A stretch of 54,037 bases of DNA, from positions 1-54,037 of the forward strand of contig NZ_MVHD01000040.1 of assembly GCF_002086635.1 (NCBI RefSeq), written 5' to 3'. The DNA is from Mycobacterium alsense. Lineage in GTDB: Bacteria; Actinomycetota; Actinomycetes; Mycobacteriales; Mycobacteriaceae. Position numbers and translations under genes: made by a program. Below, one piece after another: positions 42,230 to 50,894 of this stretch. Each line of letters opens with the position of its first letter. The stretch's first letter is position 1. A model generated the notes under the pieces. That model ran no database searches. It saw only the letters and a program-made list of their open reading frames with translations, and was not told the origin of the DNA.

Positions 42230-42712
42230 TCAGGCCGAGGGGAACTCGTGCTTGCCCGACGTGCCGCTGACCTCGGGTTCGTTGACGCCGAACACGAAGG
42301 GCGCGAATACGATCTCGCGGCCGTCCGGGTCGCGATAGGTGACCGCGCCCGTCGCTTCCCAATACGGGTGCTGCGGCACCGGTTCCAACCCCGCCGCCCG
42401 TAGGTGTGCGGTCGCCGCCCGCTGCGCCCGCGCGTCCGGGAAGTACAGGCACAGCTGCTCGTGCGGGTCGACGGCGACGGGATCGACCGACTCCACGATC
42501 TCCAGCGTCAGGTTCCAGCTGGGCAGGCCGAAGATGGCGCCGTTGCTGCCGTAGCTGGCCTCGAACGTCTCGAACAGCGGCAGCCCCACCAGCTCCCGGT
42601 AGAACCGCACGGTCTCTTCGAAGTTGGAGGTCCGCCGGGCGAAACGCATGGCACCGATCGACGCCAGTTGCATGGGCCAGTGCGTGGTCCGACGGGCTGA
42701 GCCGTGCCCCAT
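42230..42712 (-). CDS. VOC-family protein
   Basis: A 160-aa vicinal-oxygen-chelate protein (AMRFARRTSNFEETVRFYRELVGLPLFETF, LTLEIVESVDPV, GAVTYRDPDGREIVFAPFVFG). Substrate unknown. ATG 42712 begins two bases after the stop of the carotenoid oxygenase gene, giving the N-terminus MGHGSARRTTHWPMQ; an ATG at 42673 would start closer to the domain. It is not in the M. tuberculosis order I recall. Confidence 0.85.
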   Translation of the reverse strand: MGHGSARRTTHWPMQLASIGAMRFARRTSNFEETVRFYRELVGLPLFETFEASYGSNGAIFGLPSWNLTLEIVESVDPVAVDPHEQLCLYFPDARAQRAATAHLRAAGLEPVPQHPYWEATGAVTYRDPDGREIVFAPFVFGVNEPEVSGTSGKHEFPSA

Positions 42713-42714
42713 CG

Positions 42715-44229
42715 TCACAGCCCGATCGCGCTCGCCGCCGACTCCGTGGCGTGCCAGCGCCGCAGCTGGCCGCCGGGCGCCCACGTCGCGTGCGTGCCAC
42801 TGGAAATGCGTTCCGGCAGTCGGAGTTTGCATACCGGCCCGTCCTCGATCCGGGCGGCGTCGAAGACCACGCAGTAGGAGGCGTCGGCGTTCATGTCGGT
42901 GGTCAGGGTGATCAGGTACCCGTCGTCTTCACGGGTCGCGCCGTCCCGCGGCGCCATCGCGGTCTCGCTTCCATAGACGCCGTCGCCGAACGAGATGGCC
43001 GCCTGCCCCCCGGTGAGCACGTCGTGTTTGACCAACCCGTCGAACAGGAACCACCCAGGCTTCCCGGTGGCGGCGTAGGTGTAGCGGTAGCCCCTCGTGG
43101 CGTAGTCGGGGTTGATGGTCCCGAACTCGGTGATCGATTCCGAGAGTCGCTCCTCCTTCACCGCCCCGGTGACCACGTTGAAGCGCCACCGGTGCAGCCG
43201 GGCCTGCAGGCGATCCAGTGCCAGGAACCGAAAGAGCTTGTCCCACTTCGTCCCCCCGGCGTCGAGGGGTTGGGGATCGCCCTCGAAGAAGCCGTCGAGC
43301 ACGATCTCGTCACCGTCCTCGTAGGCGTTGACGAAGTGCAGCACGAAGGTCGGGTCCGCCTCGAACCAGCGAATGTCGTCGGTGCCGCCCCGGCGTGGCA
43401 GCACCGCGAAGCGGGACGGGATGTCGGGGTAGAAGCGTGGGAGGTGCACGTCGTGCTCGAGCAGCCGCGGATCCCAGAACAGCGGGAAATCGTTGAGAAT
43501 CACGTAGTTTTCGGTGAACGCCATGTCATGCGGCAGGCGCGGGCCGGGCAGCGGGATGTCGACGTAGTGGGCCAGGTCATCGTTCTCGTCGACCACGCCG
43601 TAGCGCATGAACGGTGCTTGCTTGCTGTAGTTGAAGAACAGGAGCTCGCCGGTTTTGTTGTCGACCTTCGGATGGGCCGACACGCCCCAATCCACGGGGA
43701 AGCGACCGTTGAACGTGGCCTTGCCGATCGTGGCGGCCGAGTACGGGTCGACCCGGTACAGGTCGCCGCACTGGTAGAAGCTGGTCAGCGCGATGCCCCG
43801 GTGGACGATGACGTCGGTGCTCGACGCGTCTTTCATCCGGGTGCGCGCACCCCAGCCCTGCTCCCGTTTGGCCAGTTGCACGGGCTCGGCCAAACCGGGC
43901 CACAGCGGCCCGCCGGCCTCATTCTCCGCCAGGAACCCGTCCGTGCGGACAAAGCGGTTGCGGTAGAAGGCTTTTCCATCGCGGAAGCCGACCACGTGCA
44001 GCATGCCGTCGCCGTCGAACGGGTGATAGGTCTGAAACGCGGGATGCAGCGGGTTCTCGGTGTTGCGCAGGTAGACGCCGGCGAGGTCGCGGGGGATTTC
44101 GCCTGCCACCGCGGTCAGGTCGTCGGCGTCCCACTCCGTCGTCTGCGGCCGCCAGGGGCCCGTGCGGTAGGGGTGGTCGTCGTCCTCGGGCAGGGTCGAC
44201 AGGAACTTGCCGACGATCTCAACGTCCAT
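42715..44229 (-). CDS. Carotenoid oxygenase family protein (Rv0913c-type)
   Basis: A 504-aa non-haem iron dioxygenase of the RPE65/lignostilbene type that cleaves conjugated double bonds of carotenoids or apocarotenoids. The seven-bladed propeller has four His iron ligands; likely ones are in SAHPKVD, PLPGPRLPHDMAFTENYV, FVLHFVNAYED and GTHATWAPGGQLRR. DGDGMLHVVGFRDGKAFYRNRFVRT is the typical N-terminal blade. Substrate unknown. The start overlaps the upstream thiolase-like gene by 11 bases, suggesting a coupled unit. Confidence 0.92.
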   Translation of the reverse strand: MDVEIVGKFLSTLPEDDDHPYRTGPWRPQTTEWDADDLTAVAGEIPRDLAGVYLRNTENPLHPAFQTYHPFDGDGMLHVVGFRDGKAFYRNRFVRTDGFLAENEAGGPLWPGLAEPVQLAKREQGWGARTRMKDASSTDVIVHRGIALTSFYQCGDLYRVDPYSAATIGKATFNGRFPVDWGVSAHPKVDNKTGELLFFNYSKQAPFMRYGVVDENDDLAHYVDIPLPGPRLPHDMAFTENYVILNDFPLFWDPRLLEHDVHLPRFYPDIPSRFAVLPRRGGTDDIRWFEADPTFVLHFVNAYEDGDEIVLDGFFEGDPQPLDAGGTKWDKLFRFLALDRLQARLHRWRFNVVTGAVKEERLSESITEFGTINPDYATRGYRYTYAATGKPGWFLFDGLVKHDVLTGGQAAISFGDGVYGSETAMAPRDGATREDDGYLITLTTDMNADASYCVVFDAARIEDGPVCKLRLPERISSGTHATWAPGGQLRRWHATESAASAIGL

Positions 44230-45469
44230 TGGTCACCTGGTCCCCGGTCGCGCTCACGACGAAGCTGACGGTGGTGGCGGTGCTGCCACCGAAGTTCAGG
44301 GTGCCGAAGGTCGTCGCGCCCTCGACCTGGTAGTCGCCGGCCGCGTCGCTGACCTGCTTGGCCGCGTCGAGCAGCATGCGCACACCCGAAGCCCCGACGG
44401 GGTGGCCGCCGCCGATCAGCCCGCCGCTGGGATTGATGGGCAGCCGGCCGCCGATCTCGATCTCGCCGTTTTCGATAGCCTTCCACGACTCACCCGGGCC
44501 GGTCAGCCCGATGTGGTCGATGGCCAGGTATTCGCTGGGCGTGAAGCAGTCGTGCACCTCGTATCCGTCGAGATCGTCGAGGGTCGCCCGCGCGCGGCCC
44601 AGCGCGTCGAGCACCGCCGCGCGCACGTGCGGCAGCACATAACTTTCCCGGGAGTCGTCGCGTACGCGGTCCAGCTTCTGCCGGAGGCCCAGCCCAACGG
44701 TGCGGTGCCCCCAGCCGTCGATGCGCCCGATGGGGCGCGCGTCGGGATGGTCGCGCAGGTAGGCGTCGTTGACCAGGACCAGGCCCGCCCCTCCGTCGGT
44801 CATCTGGCTGCAGTCGAACCGGCGCAACCGGCCCTCCGTGATCGGGTTGGTCGCGTCGTCGTCGGTGATGGGATCGGGGACCGACCACCCGCGCGTCTGG
44901 GCGTGGGGGTTTCGCCGCGCGTTGGCGAAATTGAGCTGGGCGATGGCGCGCAGATGCGTGTCGTCCAAGCCGTAACGCCGGTCGTACTCGTCGGCGATCT
45001 CGGCGAACATCGACGGCCACAGGTAGCGCGCGGCGGCCCCCTCGTGGCCGGTCCACGCGGCGGCGCCGAGATGCCGGGCGGCGGTGTCGCCGGGGACGGT
45101 CTTCTCCAGCTCGACACCGACCACCAGCGCGGTGTCGTAGGCGCCCGATCGCAAGTCGGCCATCGCCGACAACGCCGCCACGCTGCCCGACGCGCACGCG
45201 GCCTCGTGCCGGGAAGCCGGGGTGTCCCAGAGCCCATCGCAGACGGTGGCCGGCATGGCGCCGAGGTGGCCTTGGCTCGCGAACATCTCGCCGAACGCAT
45301 TGGCGACATGCACGACGCCGATCTCGGCGGGGCCCATCTTCGCCGCGGCGAGCGTGCCCTCGACGACCTCGGCGGTCAACGAAGCGAAGTCACCGCCCTC
45401 TTTGGTGAGGTTGCGGGCGAAATCGCTCTGGTAGCCGCCGAGGATCCACACGCCTGTCGAGCCGCCCAT
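44219..45469 (-). CDS. Thiolase-like lipid-transfer protein (Rv0914c-type)
   Basis: A 416-aa thiolase-superfamily protein of the SCP-x/lipid-transfer kind. The acylated Cys is in HEAACASGSVAAL and the catalytic His in GGLIGGGHPVGASGVRML, while the usual C-terminal second Cys (C-x-G) is replaced by LNFGGSTATT, so it may bind or transfer rather than cleave acyl-CoA. Function unproved. It overlaps the carotenoid oxygenase gene by 11 bases. The PPE14 gene that neighbours it in M. tuberculosis is absent. Confidence 0.9.
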   Translation of the reverse strand: MGGSTGVWILGGYQSDFARNLTKEGGDFASLTAEVVEGTLAAAKMGPAEIGVVHVANAFGEMFASQGHLGAMPATVCDGLWDTPASRHEAACASGSVAALSAMADLRSGAYDTALVVGVELEKTVPGDTAARHLGAAAWTGHEGAAARYLWPSMFAEIADEYDRRYGLDDTHLRAIAQLNFANARRNPHAQTRGWSVPDPITDDDATNPITEGRLRRFDCSQMTDGGAGLVLVNDAYLRDHPDARPIGRIDGWGHRTVGLGLRQKLDRVRDDSRESYVLPHVRAAVLDALGRARATLDDLDGYEVHDCFTPSEYLAIDHIGLTGPGESWKAIENGEIEIGGRLPINPSGGLIGGGHPVGASGVRMLLDAAKQVSDAAGDYQVEGATTFGTLNFGGSTATTVSFVVSATGDQVTNGR

Positions 45470-45791
45470 ACGGGCACGGTACTACTCCGGGGTGAGCTGC
45501 CGATTCGCCCGTATCCGCGAGGCGCCAGGATCGCGCCGCGGGCCCTCGAAGCGAGGGGCGGCCCCGTCGGCTCTCGGGCTGAACCGACGGGACCTCGGCG
45601 AGCGCGAAGGCCGGCCGACGCGCTCGCCTCTGTTGCATCATTGCCCCCGGCGGCGGCCGACAAACATGTTGCCCGATCTTCGGGCAAAACTCGCGGGGTA
45701 GCCCGGGCCGCACGCCGTGCCCACCGAGGGAGGCGGGGTCCACGCCCTCGGCGGATTTTCGGTCGCCCAATGAGGTTGCCGGTCAACGCTT
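45470..45791. other. Intergenic region with several inverted repeats
   Basis: 322 bases between two minus-strand genes. No convincing coding frame. It contains three perfect inverted repeats: CCCGTCGG/CCGACGGG (45563-45570/45584-45591), TTGCCCGA-TCT-TCGGGCAA (45669-45687) and CCGAGGG/CCCTCGG (45724-45730/45745-45751). It must hold the promoter of the thiolase-like gene and the end of the dienelactone hydrolase transcript. Confidence 0.55.
45669..45687 (-). terminator. Hairpin downstream of the dienelactone hydrolase gene
   Basis: A perfect 8-bp stem with a three-base loop (TTGCCCGA-TCT-TCGGGCAA), about 100 bases past the hydrolase stop. In the minus orientation it is followed by CATGTTTGT, a weak T-rich run, so terminator function is possible but not certain. 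Confidence 0.4.
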
Positions 45792-46496
45792 TTAAGCGAG
45801 GTGCTTCTGGAAGAACGTGAGGATCCGATCCCACGCGTCTTCGGCCTCGGATTCCGAGTAGGCCATGCGCGCGATGTTGGCGATGGTGCGGATCACCGCG
45901 GGCTTGTCGTGTTCGTTCATGAAGCTGTGGCCGACGTTCGGGTACTCCTTGACGTCGCGTGGCACGTCGCCGTCCGCGAGCACGGCTTCGAGTCTGGCGG
46001 CGGTGCCGCGCGCCACGATGCGGTCGTTGGCCCCGAAGCTGGCCACGACCGGGCACGATCGCTGCAGGACGTCGATGTTGCTGGGCATCAGCCCATAGTT
46101 CGGTGCGGCCGCGTCGAACAGCCCGAGGGGGGCCAGCTGCAGGCAGAATCCGGCGCCCATGCAGAAACCGATCAGCCCGACTTTGCCGGTGCACCGGTCA
46201 TTGGTGGCGAGGTGGTTGCGGGAGGCGATCAGGTCGTCGTAGGCGGCGCCGCTGCCGGAAAAGTGCGAGCGGATGGTGCTGATCAGGCACTTGACCTTGG
46301 GTCTGCGCCAGTAGAGGTCCGGGGCCAATGCCAGGTAGCCCTCGCGGGCGACGCGGTCGGTGATGCGTCTCAGGTCCGCGGTGACGCCGAGCACGTCTTG
46401 CACGACGATGACGCCCGGCCACGGGCCGTCGCCGTCGGGGATGGCGAGGTAGCCGGGGATGTAACCGTCAGGAGCCAGGTAGGTGATATCCGGCAC
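45792..46496 (-). CDS. Dienelactone hydrolase family protein
   Basis: A 234-aa alpha/beta hydrolase of the DLH family. The nucleophile is Cys in GLIGFCMGAGF, with Asp in FGANDRIV and His in NVGHSFMNEH completing the DLH triad. GTG 46496 starts just before the domain (PDITYLAPDGYIPGYLAIPDG); a longer frame reaches an ATG at 46577 (MPVWLHNT) but would run through the regulatory repeats of tetR, so I prefer the short form. Divergent from tetR, which probably controls it. Confidence 0.88.
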   Translation of the reverse strand: MPDITYLAPDGYIPGYLAIPDGDGPWPGVIVVQDVLGVTADLRRITDRVAREGYLALAPDLYWRRPKVKCLISTIRSHFSGSGAAYDDLIASRNHLATNDRCTGKVGLIGFCMGAGFCLQLAPLGLFDAAAPNYGLMPSNIDVLQRSCPVVASFGANDRIVARGTAARLEAVLADGDVPRDVKEYPNVGHSFMNEHDKPAVIRTIANIARMAYSESEAEDAWDRILTFFQKHLA

Positions 46497-46568
46497 GGCG
46501 ACTGACCATCGTTTGAGTAAGGGAGGGGCGGGCGCCCACCGCGACAATGCGATCGTATTGTGAAGCCA

Positions 46569-46602
46569 TACGGGCATAGTGTAGCGGCGTACGGATGTAG
46601 TG
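46569..46602. promoter_or_regulatory. Two operator-like direct repeats, 21 bp apart
   Basis: TACGGGCATAGTG (46569-46581) and TACGGATGTAGTG (46590-46602) share TACGG-N3-TAGTG and begin 21 bases apart, two helical turns, between the divergent hydrolase and tetR genes. This is how tandem repressor sites look; TetR is the obvious candidate. Confidence 0.5.
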
Positions 46603-46616
46603 CGCGGCGGTGCGGT

Positions 46617-46622
46617 TATATT
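46617..46622 (+). promoter_or_regulatory. -10 element of the tetR promoter
   Basis: TATATT (TANNNT) eight bases before the GTG start at 46631, with no Shine-Dalgarno; consistent with a leaderless tetR mRNA directly downstream of the tandem repeats. Confidence 0.5.
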
Positions 46623-46630
46623 CTCGACGG

Positions 46631-47257
46631 GTGGAGCGACCGCGGTTGTTTGCGTACGAGCCGCCACCGCCAGCGGAGCCGTCCAGCGAAGAGCGGATAC
46701 GCGATGCGGCTCTGGAGCGTTTCGCCACCCACGGGGTTGCCGCCACCTCATTGGCCAAGGTGGCCGAGGCCGCCGGCGTGTCGATCGGGTTGGTCCAGCA
46801 CTACTACGGAACCAAGGCCGCGCTGGTCGCTGCCGTCGATCAGCACGTGCTGCGCATCCTCAGCGACGGGTTGGAATCGGCGGACCTGCCCAAGCAGCCG
46901 GCCGGTGCGCTCGCCGAGGCGGGGCGCCAACTCACGGGTCTCATCGCCGAAAATCCGCTCGTCATGGACTACCTTGCGCACGCACTGTGCGAACGCGCCG
47001 AGGTCGGATCGGTGATCTTCGACGGCCTCATCGGGATCAGCGTGGCGCAGCGCGACCATTTCGCGGAGCACGGACTGACCCGGCCCGACCTCGATCCCGA
47101 ATGGGCGGTGCTCAACCCCTTGATCCTGCGCGTCGGCGCGCTGATCCTGCGTCCGCACATCGAGCGGTACCTGGGCGAGCCGCTTTTCGACGACGCTCAA
47201 TTGCAACGCTGGGACCGCGCGGTCACCGGTCTGATCCAGGAGGGCCAGTTCCGCTGA
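46631..47257 (+). CDS. TetR-family transcriptional regulator
   Basis: A 208-aa repressor. The N-terminal helix-turn-helix is at about residues 20-65 (RIRDAALERFATHGVAATSLAKVAEAAGVSIGLVQHYYGTKAAL), and the C-terminal part is an all-helical ligand domain ending QRWDRAVTGLIQEGQFR. Ligand unknown. GTG 46631 follows a likely leaderless promoter; an ATG at 46610 is out of position relative to the -10. Its 3' end overlaps the convergent fusion gene by 35 bases. Confidence 0.9.
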   Translation: MERPRLFAYEPPPPAEPSSEERIRDAALERFATHGVAATSLAKVAEAAGVSIGLVQHYYGTKAALVAAVDQHVLRILSDGLESADLPKQPAGALAEAGRQLTGLIAENPLVMDYLAHALCERAEVGSVIFDGLIGISVAQRDHFAEHGLTRPDLDPEWAVLNPLILRVGALILRPHIERYLGEPLFDDAQLQRWDRAVTGLIQEGQFR

Positions 47258-49379
47258 GTCGGTTTCGCGGAGACTCGACCCGGCTCGCGCTACGTCGGCT
47301 CGCGACCGACGCCGGCGGCGCCGCGGTGAACCGCAATATCAGCACGATGGATTCATCGGGACGCGTCGCGGCCAACCGCACGAAATCGCTTTGCTGCTGG
47401 CGCAATTCGCCGGCGAAGGCGGGCGACATCGCTCGGAGATCGGACGTCGTTTGCGCGTGCAGAAACACCGGCGACAGCGGCTGGACGCTCAGGCCTTCCC
47501 GCTGGGCCTTAATCCATACCGCCTCGACGGCCGATCCGCCCCTGGCGTAGTCGCGAAGGCCGCGCCCGGTAACGGTGACGACCGCCAGCGCGGAGCTGGT
47601 GAGCACGCGGTCTCGCATGTCGTCGCCCAGCGCGTCGCCCGCGTCCCATTCGGCAAGCCGGGCCATGACCTCCGGGCGGCGCAGCACCCCGAGCAGGGCC
47701 AGATCTCCGGCGTCGAGTTCGAGGGTGTGCACGTCGATACCGGTGTCGGGGTCGGGATCCCCGGGCCAGCGCAGTTCCGAGATCATCTCGCGGTGTAGCT
47801 GCGGCGTCAGGTACCGAATCCGGTCGGCCGCAGCGAGAATGGCGGCGGCCGACGTCAGCTGGTCTTTGTCGGTGATCAGGTGCATCCGCGCCCCCTCGCG
47901 ATCGGCGGCGGCGGTCAGCGACTCGATCGTCTCGCCGCGCAGCGGCCGGGACGTGCCGTGATGGCGGTTGGTCGCGCGCGCGAGCATCGGCTCGTAGAGC
48001 TCGGCGAGTGCGGAATCCTCGCCGCCGTCGAAGCGCATCGTGGCGCGCAGCGGTGACCCGTTCGCGTCCTCGGAGAGGCTCACCGGGCCGAGCATCCGAT
48101 GGGCCGCGGCGGCGATCCTGACGTTGAACAGCGCCGCACCCAGCGCGACGGCGCTGCCCCGGAAACCGGAATCCATCGTGGAAGTATGTTGGGGCGCAAT
48201 GCTAATCGTGATCTGGGTGGGTTCCGCGACAATGTGCCAGGGTTGGGAATTCCCGCCGGAAGGTGCGCGCATCGCGGCGGTGACGATGGGGTCGGTAGCG
48301 GTTGGGGGCGGCGGGTATTCCGCGGCTGCGGAGCCAGGCTTGGCCATGTCGGGCTCGTCGAGTTGGTCGAGGGCGCCGCCGACGTCGATGCGGCAACGAC
48401 CGGATTTCAGTTCTTCGCCCAGGCCGACCCGGCGCACCGCTTCGGCCAGTGCCGAGGCGCCCAGCACGACATCGGACGCCAACTGGGGCCATGTCGACAG
48501 CGACCGATCGATCTCGATGAGAGACGCCGCCGCGCGGGGGGACAATTGTTCGGCTTCGAGGTGGCGGAGCATGTGGGGGATTTTGTCGCGGCTGCTCATG
48601 CCCGGCAGGAGCGCGATGTCCAGGTCGCCGAGCAGTCCGTGCAGGATTGGGCGCGCGGGTTCTTGGTCGAAGCGTTCGACGTCGACGATGCCGCGGTCGC
48701 TGGTGGCCATCAGCACGGGGATGCGCCGGGCGCGCGCCCCGATGCGCAGCAGTGCCTTCATGTCGAGCGAGTCGCACTCTTCGACAACGATGTCCAGTCC
48801 ATCGAGGAACGCGTCGACGGTGTCGGCGGTGAGCCCGGCGTCGAACACGTCGACCGGGAGGTAGGGGTCGAGCTCGGCGATCCGCCGCGCCGCGACGTGG
48901 GCTTTGTTGACCCCGAGGTCGAAGACGGTGGCGGGCACGCGATTGAGGTTCGACAGCTCGAGGTGGTCGAAGTCGGCCAGCCACAGGCGGCCGGCGAGTC
49001 CCTGGGCGGCCAGGGTGTGCGCGATGACGTGGCCGACGCTGAGACCGGCAACCCCGATGCTGAGTTCGCCCAGCCGGGTCTGTTCCCGCGTGGTGATGTT
49101 GTTTCTGTTGCGGTCAAGGCGCAGCGCGCGAAAACCGCGGGGGCCCAACACTCCAACGACCGCGCGGCGCCACGGGTAGTAGGCCCACTTCGGACGCTCC
49201 TCCAGGAGGTCGGGGCCGGGCGGGGGGCGAAGGCCGCGCAGGCCCGAAAGTTGTGCGTCGCGCTGGTCGAGGAATTGCACCCGGGGGTCCGCACGCAGCC
49301 GCTCCAACTCGGCACGATCGGCGGCCCGGTCGAGGTCCAGGATCCGTGCCCGATAGCCGGCAACAAGTTGGTCGTCCAT
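47223..49379 (-). CDS. ThiF/E1-like plus nitroreductase fusion protein (Rv1355c/MoeY-type)
   Basis: A 718-aa fusion. Residues about 95-320 are a ThiF/MoeB/E1-like domain with GVAGLSVGHVIAHTLAAQG (nucleotide loop 109-117), LADFDHLELSNLNRV and NKAHVAARRIAELDP, and BIVVEECDS-like region IVVEECDSLD; residues about 360-690 are an FMN nitroreductase-type domain with RAPSGGNSQPWHI at 371-383. No C-terminal zinc CxxC pair is seen. M. tuberculosis Rv1355c has the same architecture and length. E1 domains adenylate a carboxylate, and nitroreductases oxidise or reduce flavin-linked; the substrate here is unknown. Its ATG overlaps the P450 stop by one base (TAATG). Confidence 0.88.
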   Translation of the reverse strand: MDDQLVAGYRARILDLDRAADRAELERLRADPRVQFLDQRDAQLSGLRGLRPPPGPDLLEERPKWAYYPWRRAVVGVLGPRGFRALRLDRNRNNITTREQTRLGELSIGVAGLSVGHVIAHTLAAQGLAGRLWLADFDHLELSNLNRVPATVFDLGVNKAHVAARRIAELDPYLPVDVFDAGLTADTVDAFLDGLDIVVEECDSLDMKALLRIGARARRIPVLMATSDRGIVDVERFDQEPARPILHGLLGDLDIALLPGMSSRDKIPHMLRHLEAEQLSPRAAASLIEIDRSLSTWPQLASDVVLGASALAEAVRRVGLGEELKSGRCRIDVGGALDQLDEPDMAKPGSAAAEYPPPPTATDPIVTAAMRAPSGGNSQPWHIVAEPTQITISIAPQHTSTMDSGFRGSAVALGAALFNVRIAAAAHRMLGPVSLSEDANGSPLRATMRFDGGEDSALAELYEPMLARATNRHHGTSRPLRGETIESLTAAADREGARMHLITDKDQLTSAAAILAAADRIRYLTPQLHREMISELRWPGDPDPDTGIDVHTLELDAGDLALLGVLRRPEVMARLAEWDAGDALGDDMRDRVLTSSALAVVTVTGRGLRDYARGGSAVEAVWIKAQREGLSVQPLSPVFLHAQTTSDLRAMSPAFAGELRQQQSDFVRLAATRPDESIVLILRFTAAPPASVASRRSASRVESPRNRLSGTGPPGSDR

Positions 49380-50752
49380 TACTGGCGACGCCTCCGGGCG
49401 AGGGCGCGGATCGGCCCGCCCGCAATCATGGTGAAGTGCAGCGCGAGCGGGAATTCGTCGTCGAGAGAGCGGATTTCGGCTCCGCGAATGATTGTCGCCA
49501 GGGCAAGGGTGACCTCGAGCATGGCGAAATGGTCGCCGATACACGAGCGCGGGCCGCCGCCGAACGGGAGGTACTGCCAGCGGTCGAGGGCTTTGAAGCT
49601 TTCCGGGCTGAAGCGTTCGGGATCGAACTTCAGCGGGTCGTCCCACAGCCGCGGATCGAGTTGCACGGCCATCCTTCCGACGACCAGCATGGTGCCCTTC
49701 GGCACCAGGTGGCCGCCGACTTCGACGTCTTGGCAGGCCATTCGCGTCCCCGTCGGCGCCGGGGGGCACAGGCGAAGCGCCTCCCGTATCACCTGGACGG
49801 TGTAGCCCAGTTGTGGGATGTCGTCGGGCGTCAGTGGCCGATCGGGCAGGGCCGCGACTTCGGCGGCGACGCGGTCCTGGTATTCGGGATGGCGCCCCAG
49901 CGACCACAATGCGTAGGTCAACGTCGTGGCGGTGGTGTCGTGGCCGGCGAACAGGAAGATGATCAGTTCGTCGCAAATCTCCTCGTCGGTCAACCCTTTT
50001 CCGGTTTCGGGATCCTTCGCGGCGATGAGCGCGTGGACCAGCGGTGCGACCCTTTTCGGATCCGCGCGGCACTCGCGCAGGATGTCCTGGGTCAGGCGGT
50101 GCAGCCGGGCGCTCGCCGCGCGGGCGCGGTGCCGCGCGGGCGTCGGCAGCCAGCGCGGGGCGCGCAACGGGCGTGTGGCGCGCCGGATCGCGTAGGTCAG
50201 CGCGATCCGCAGCGGTTCGGCGACGTCGTCGGCGCGTTGCTCCAAATCGAGCCCGAGCACCGAGCGGCCGAGCGCACGCAGCGTAAGGGTGCGGCATTCG
50301 GCGTCCAGGTCGATCTCGGCGTCGTCGGACCATCCCTCGCGCACCGCCTGTGCCGCCTGCGCCATGTGGCCGCCGAACTCGCTGACGCGCTGCTTGGTGA
50401 ACACCGGCTGCAGGGTGCGTCGCCGTGACTTCCAGGGCTCGTAGGGGAGGACGGCCAGGTTGGCGCCGATGATGCGGCGCATCTGATCGAACACGGGCGT
50501 CGTCTTGTCCACCGATGCGTCTTTGGTGCTCAAGATGTCGCGGATGGCGCGCGGCGACGTGGCCAACACCATCGGCGGCATCAGCCAGCGCGGCCCCAGG
50601 GTGAAGTAGGTGACCGGGCCACCGGCGTCACGCAGTCGCTCCATTCCCGAGCTGAATTCCCTCACCGCCCGCACCCGCTGGCGAAAGGGCATGGGGTTCA
50701 GCGGCGGCGGGGGCAGTGAACTGAGCCCACCCCCGACTGGCGCCTGAACCAC
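49379..50752 (-). CDS. Cytochrome P450
   Basis: A 457-aa P450 monooxygenase. The I-helix oxygen motif is FLFAGHDTTATT, the K-helix ExxR is EALR in VIREALRLCPPAPTGTRM, and the haem loop is FGGGPRSCIGDHFA with the axial Cys. Substrate and CYP family cannot be fixed by eye. GTG 50752 is preferred because GGAGGAG stands six bases before it; this gives typical P450 length. The stop overlaps the start of the ThiF-nitroreductase fusion, so both are one translation unit. The divergent methyltransferase gene begins about 140 bases away. Confidence 0.92.
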   Translation of the reverse strand: MVQAPVGGGLSSLPPPPLNPMPFRQRVRAVREFSSGMERLRDAGGPVTYFTLGPRWLMPPMVLATSPRAIRDILSTKDASVDKTTPVFDQMRRIIGANLAVLPYEPWKSRRRTLQPVFTKQRVSEFGGHMAQAAQAVREGWSDDAEIDLDAECRTLTLRALGRSVLGLDLEQRADDVAEPLRIALTYAIRRATRPLRAPRWLPTPARHRARAASARLHRLTQDILRECRADPKRVAPLVHALIAAKDPETGKGLTDEEICDELIIFLFAGHDTTATTLTYALWSLGRHPEYQDRVAAEVAALPDRPLTPDDIPQLGYTVQVIREALRLCPPAPTGTRMACQDVEVGGHLVPKGTMLVVGRMAVQLDPRLWDDPLKFDPERFSPESFKALDRWQYLPFGGGPRSCIGDHFAMLEVTLALATIIRGAEIRSLDDEFPLALHFTMIAGGPIRALARRRRQ

Positions 50753-50894
50753 GTCTGCCTCCTCCGGATTTGCGCGGCGCGTCGCCACCGAGCAAGGGCG
50801 CGCGGGTGGAAGCTTACCGACCGTCGTGCGCGGCAAAAGTTCTCGCGCTGACATGATCATGGACGAAACGCTGACGCTTCAAGAGAGGTGCGGG

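Noticed and set aside
45390..45770. A 126-codon minus frame across the spacer upstream of the thiolase-like gene
   Set aside because: It overlaps the thiolase-like gene in another frame, has no ribosome site and an Arg/Pro/Ala composition typical of spurious GC-rich frames.
49380..50333. Upstream extension of the ThiF-nitroreductase frame into the P450 gene
   Set aside because: The extension is Arg-rich out-of-frame sequence of the P450; ATG 49379 gives the family N-terminus and a TAATG junction.
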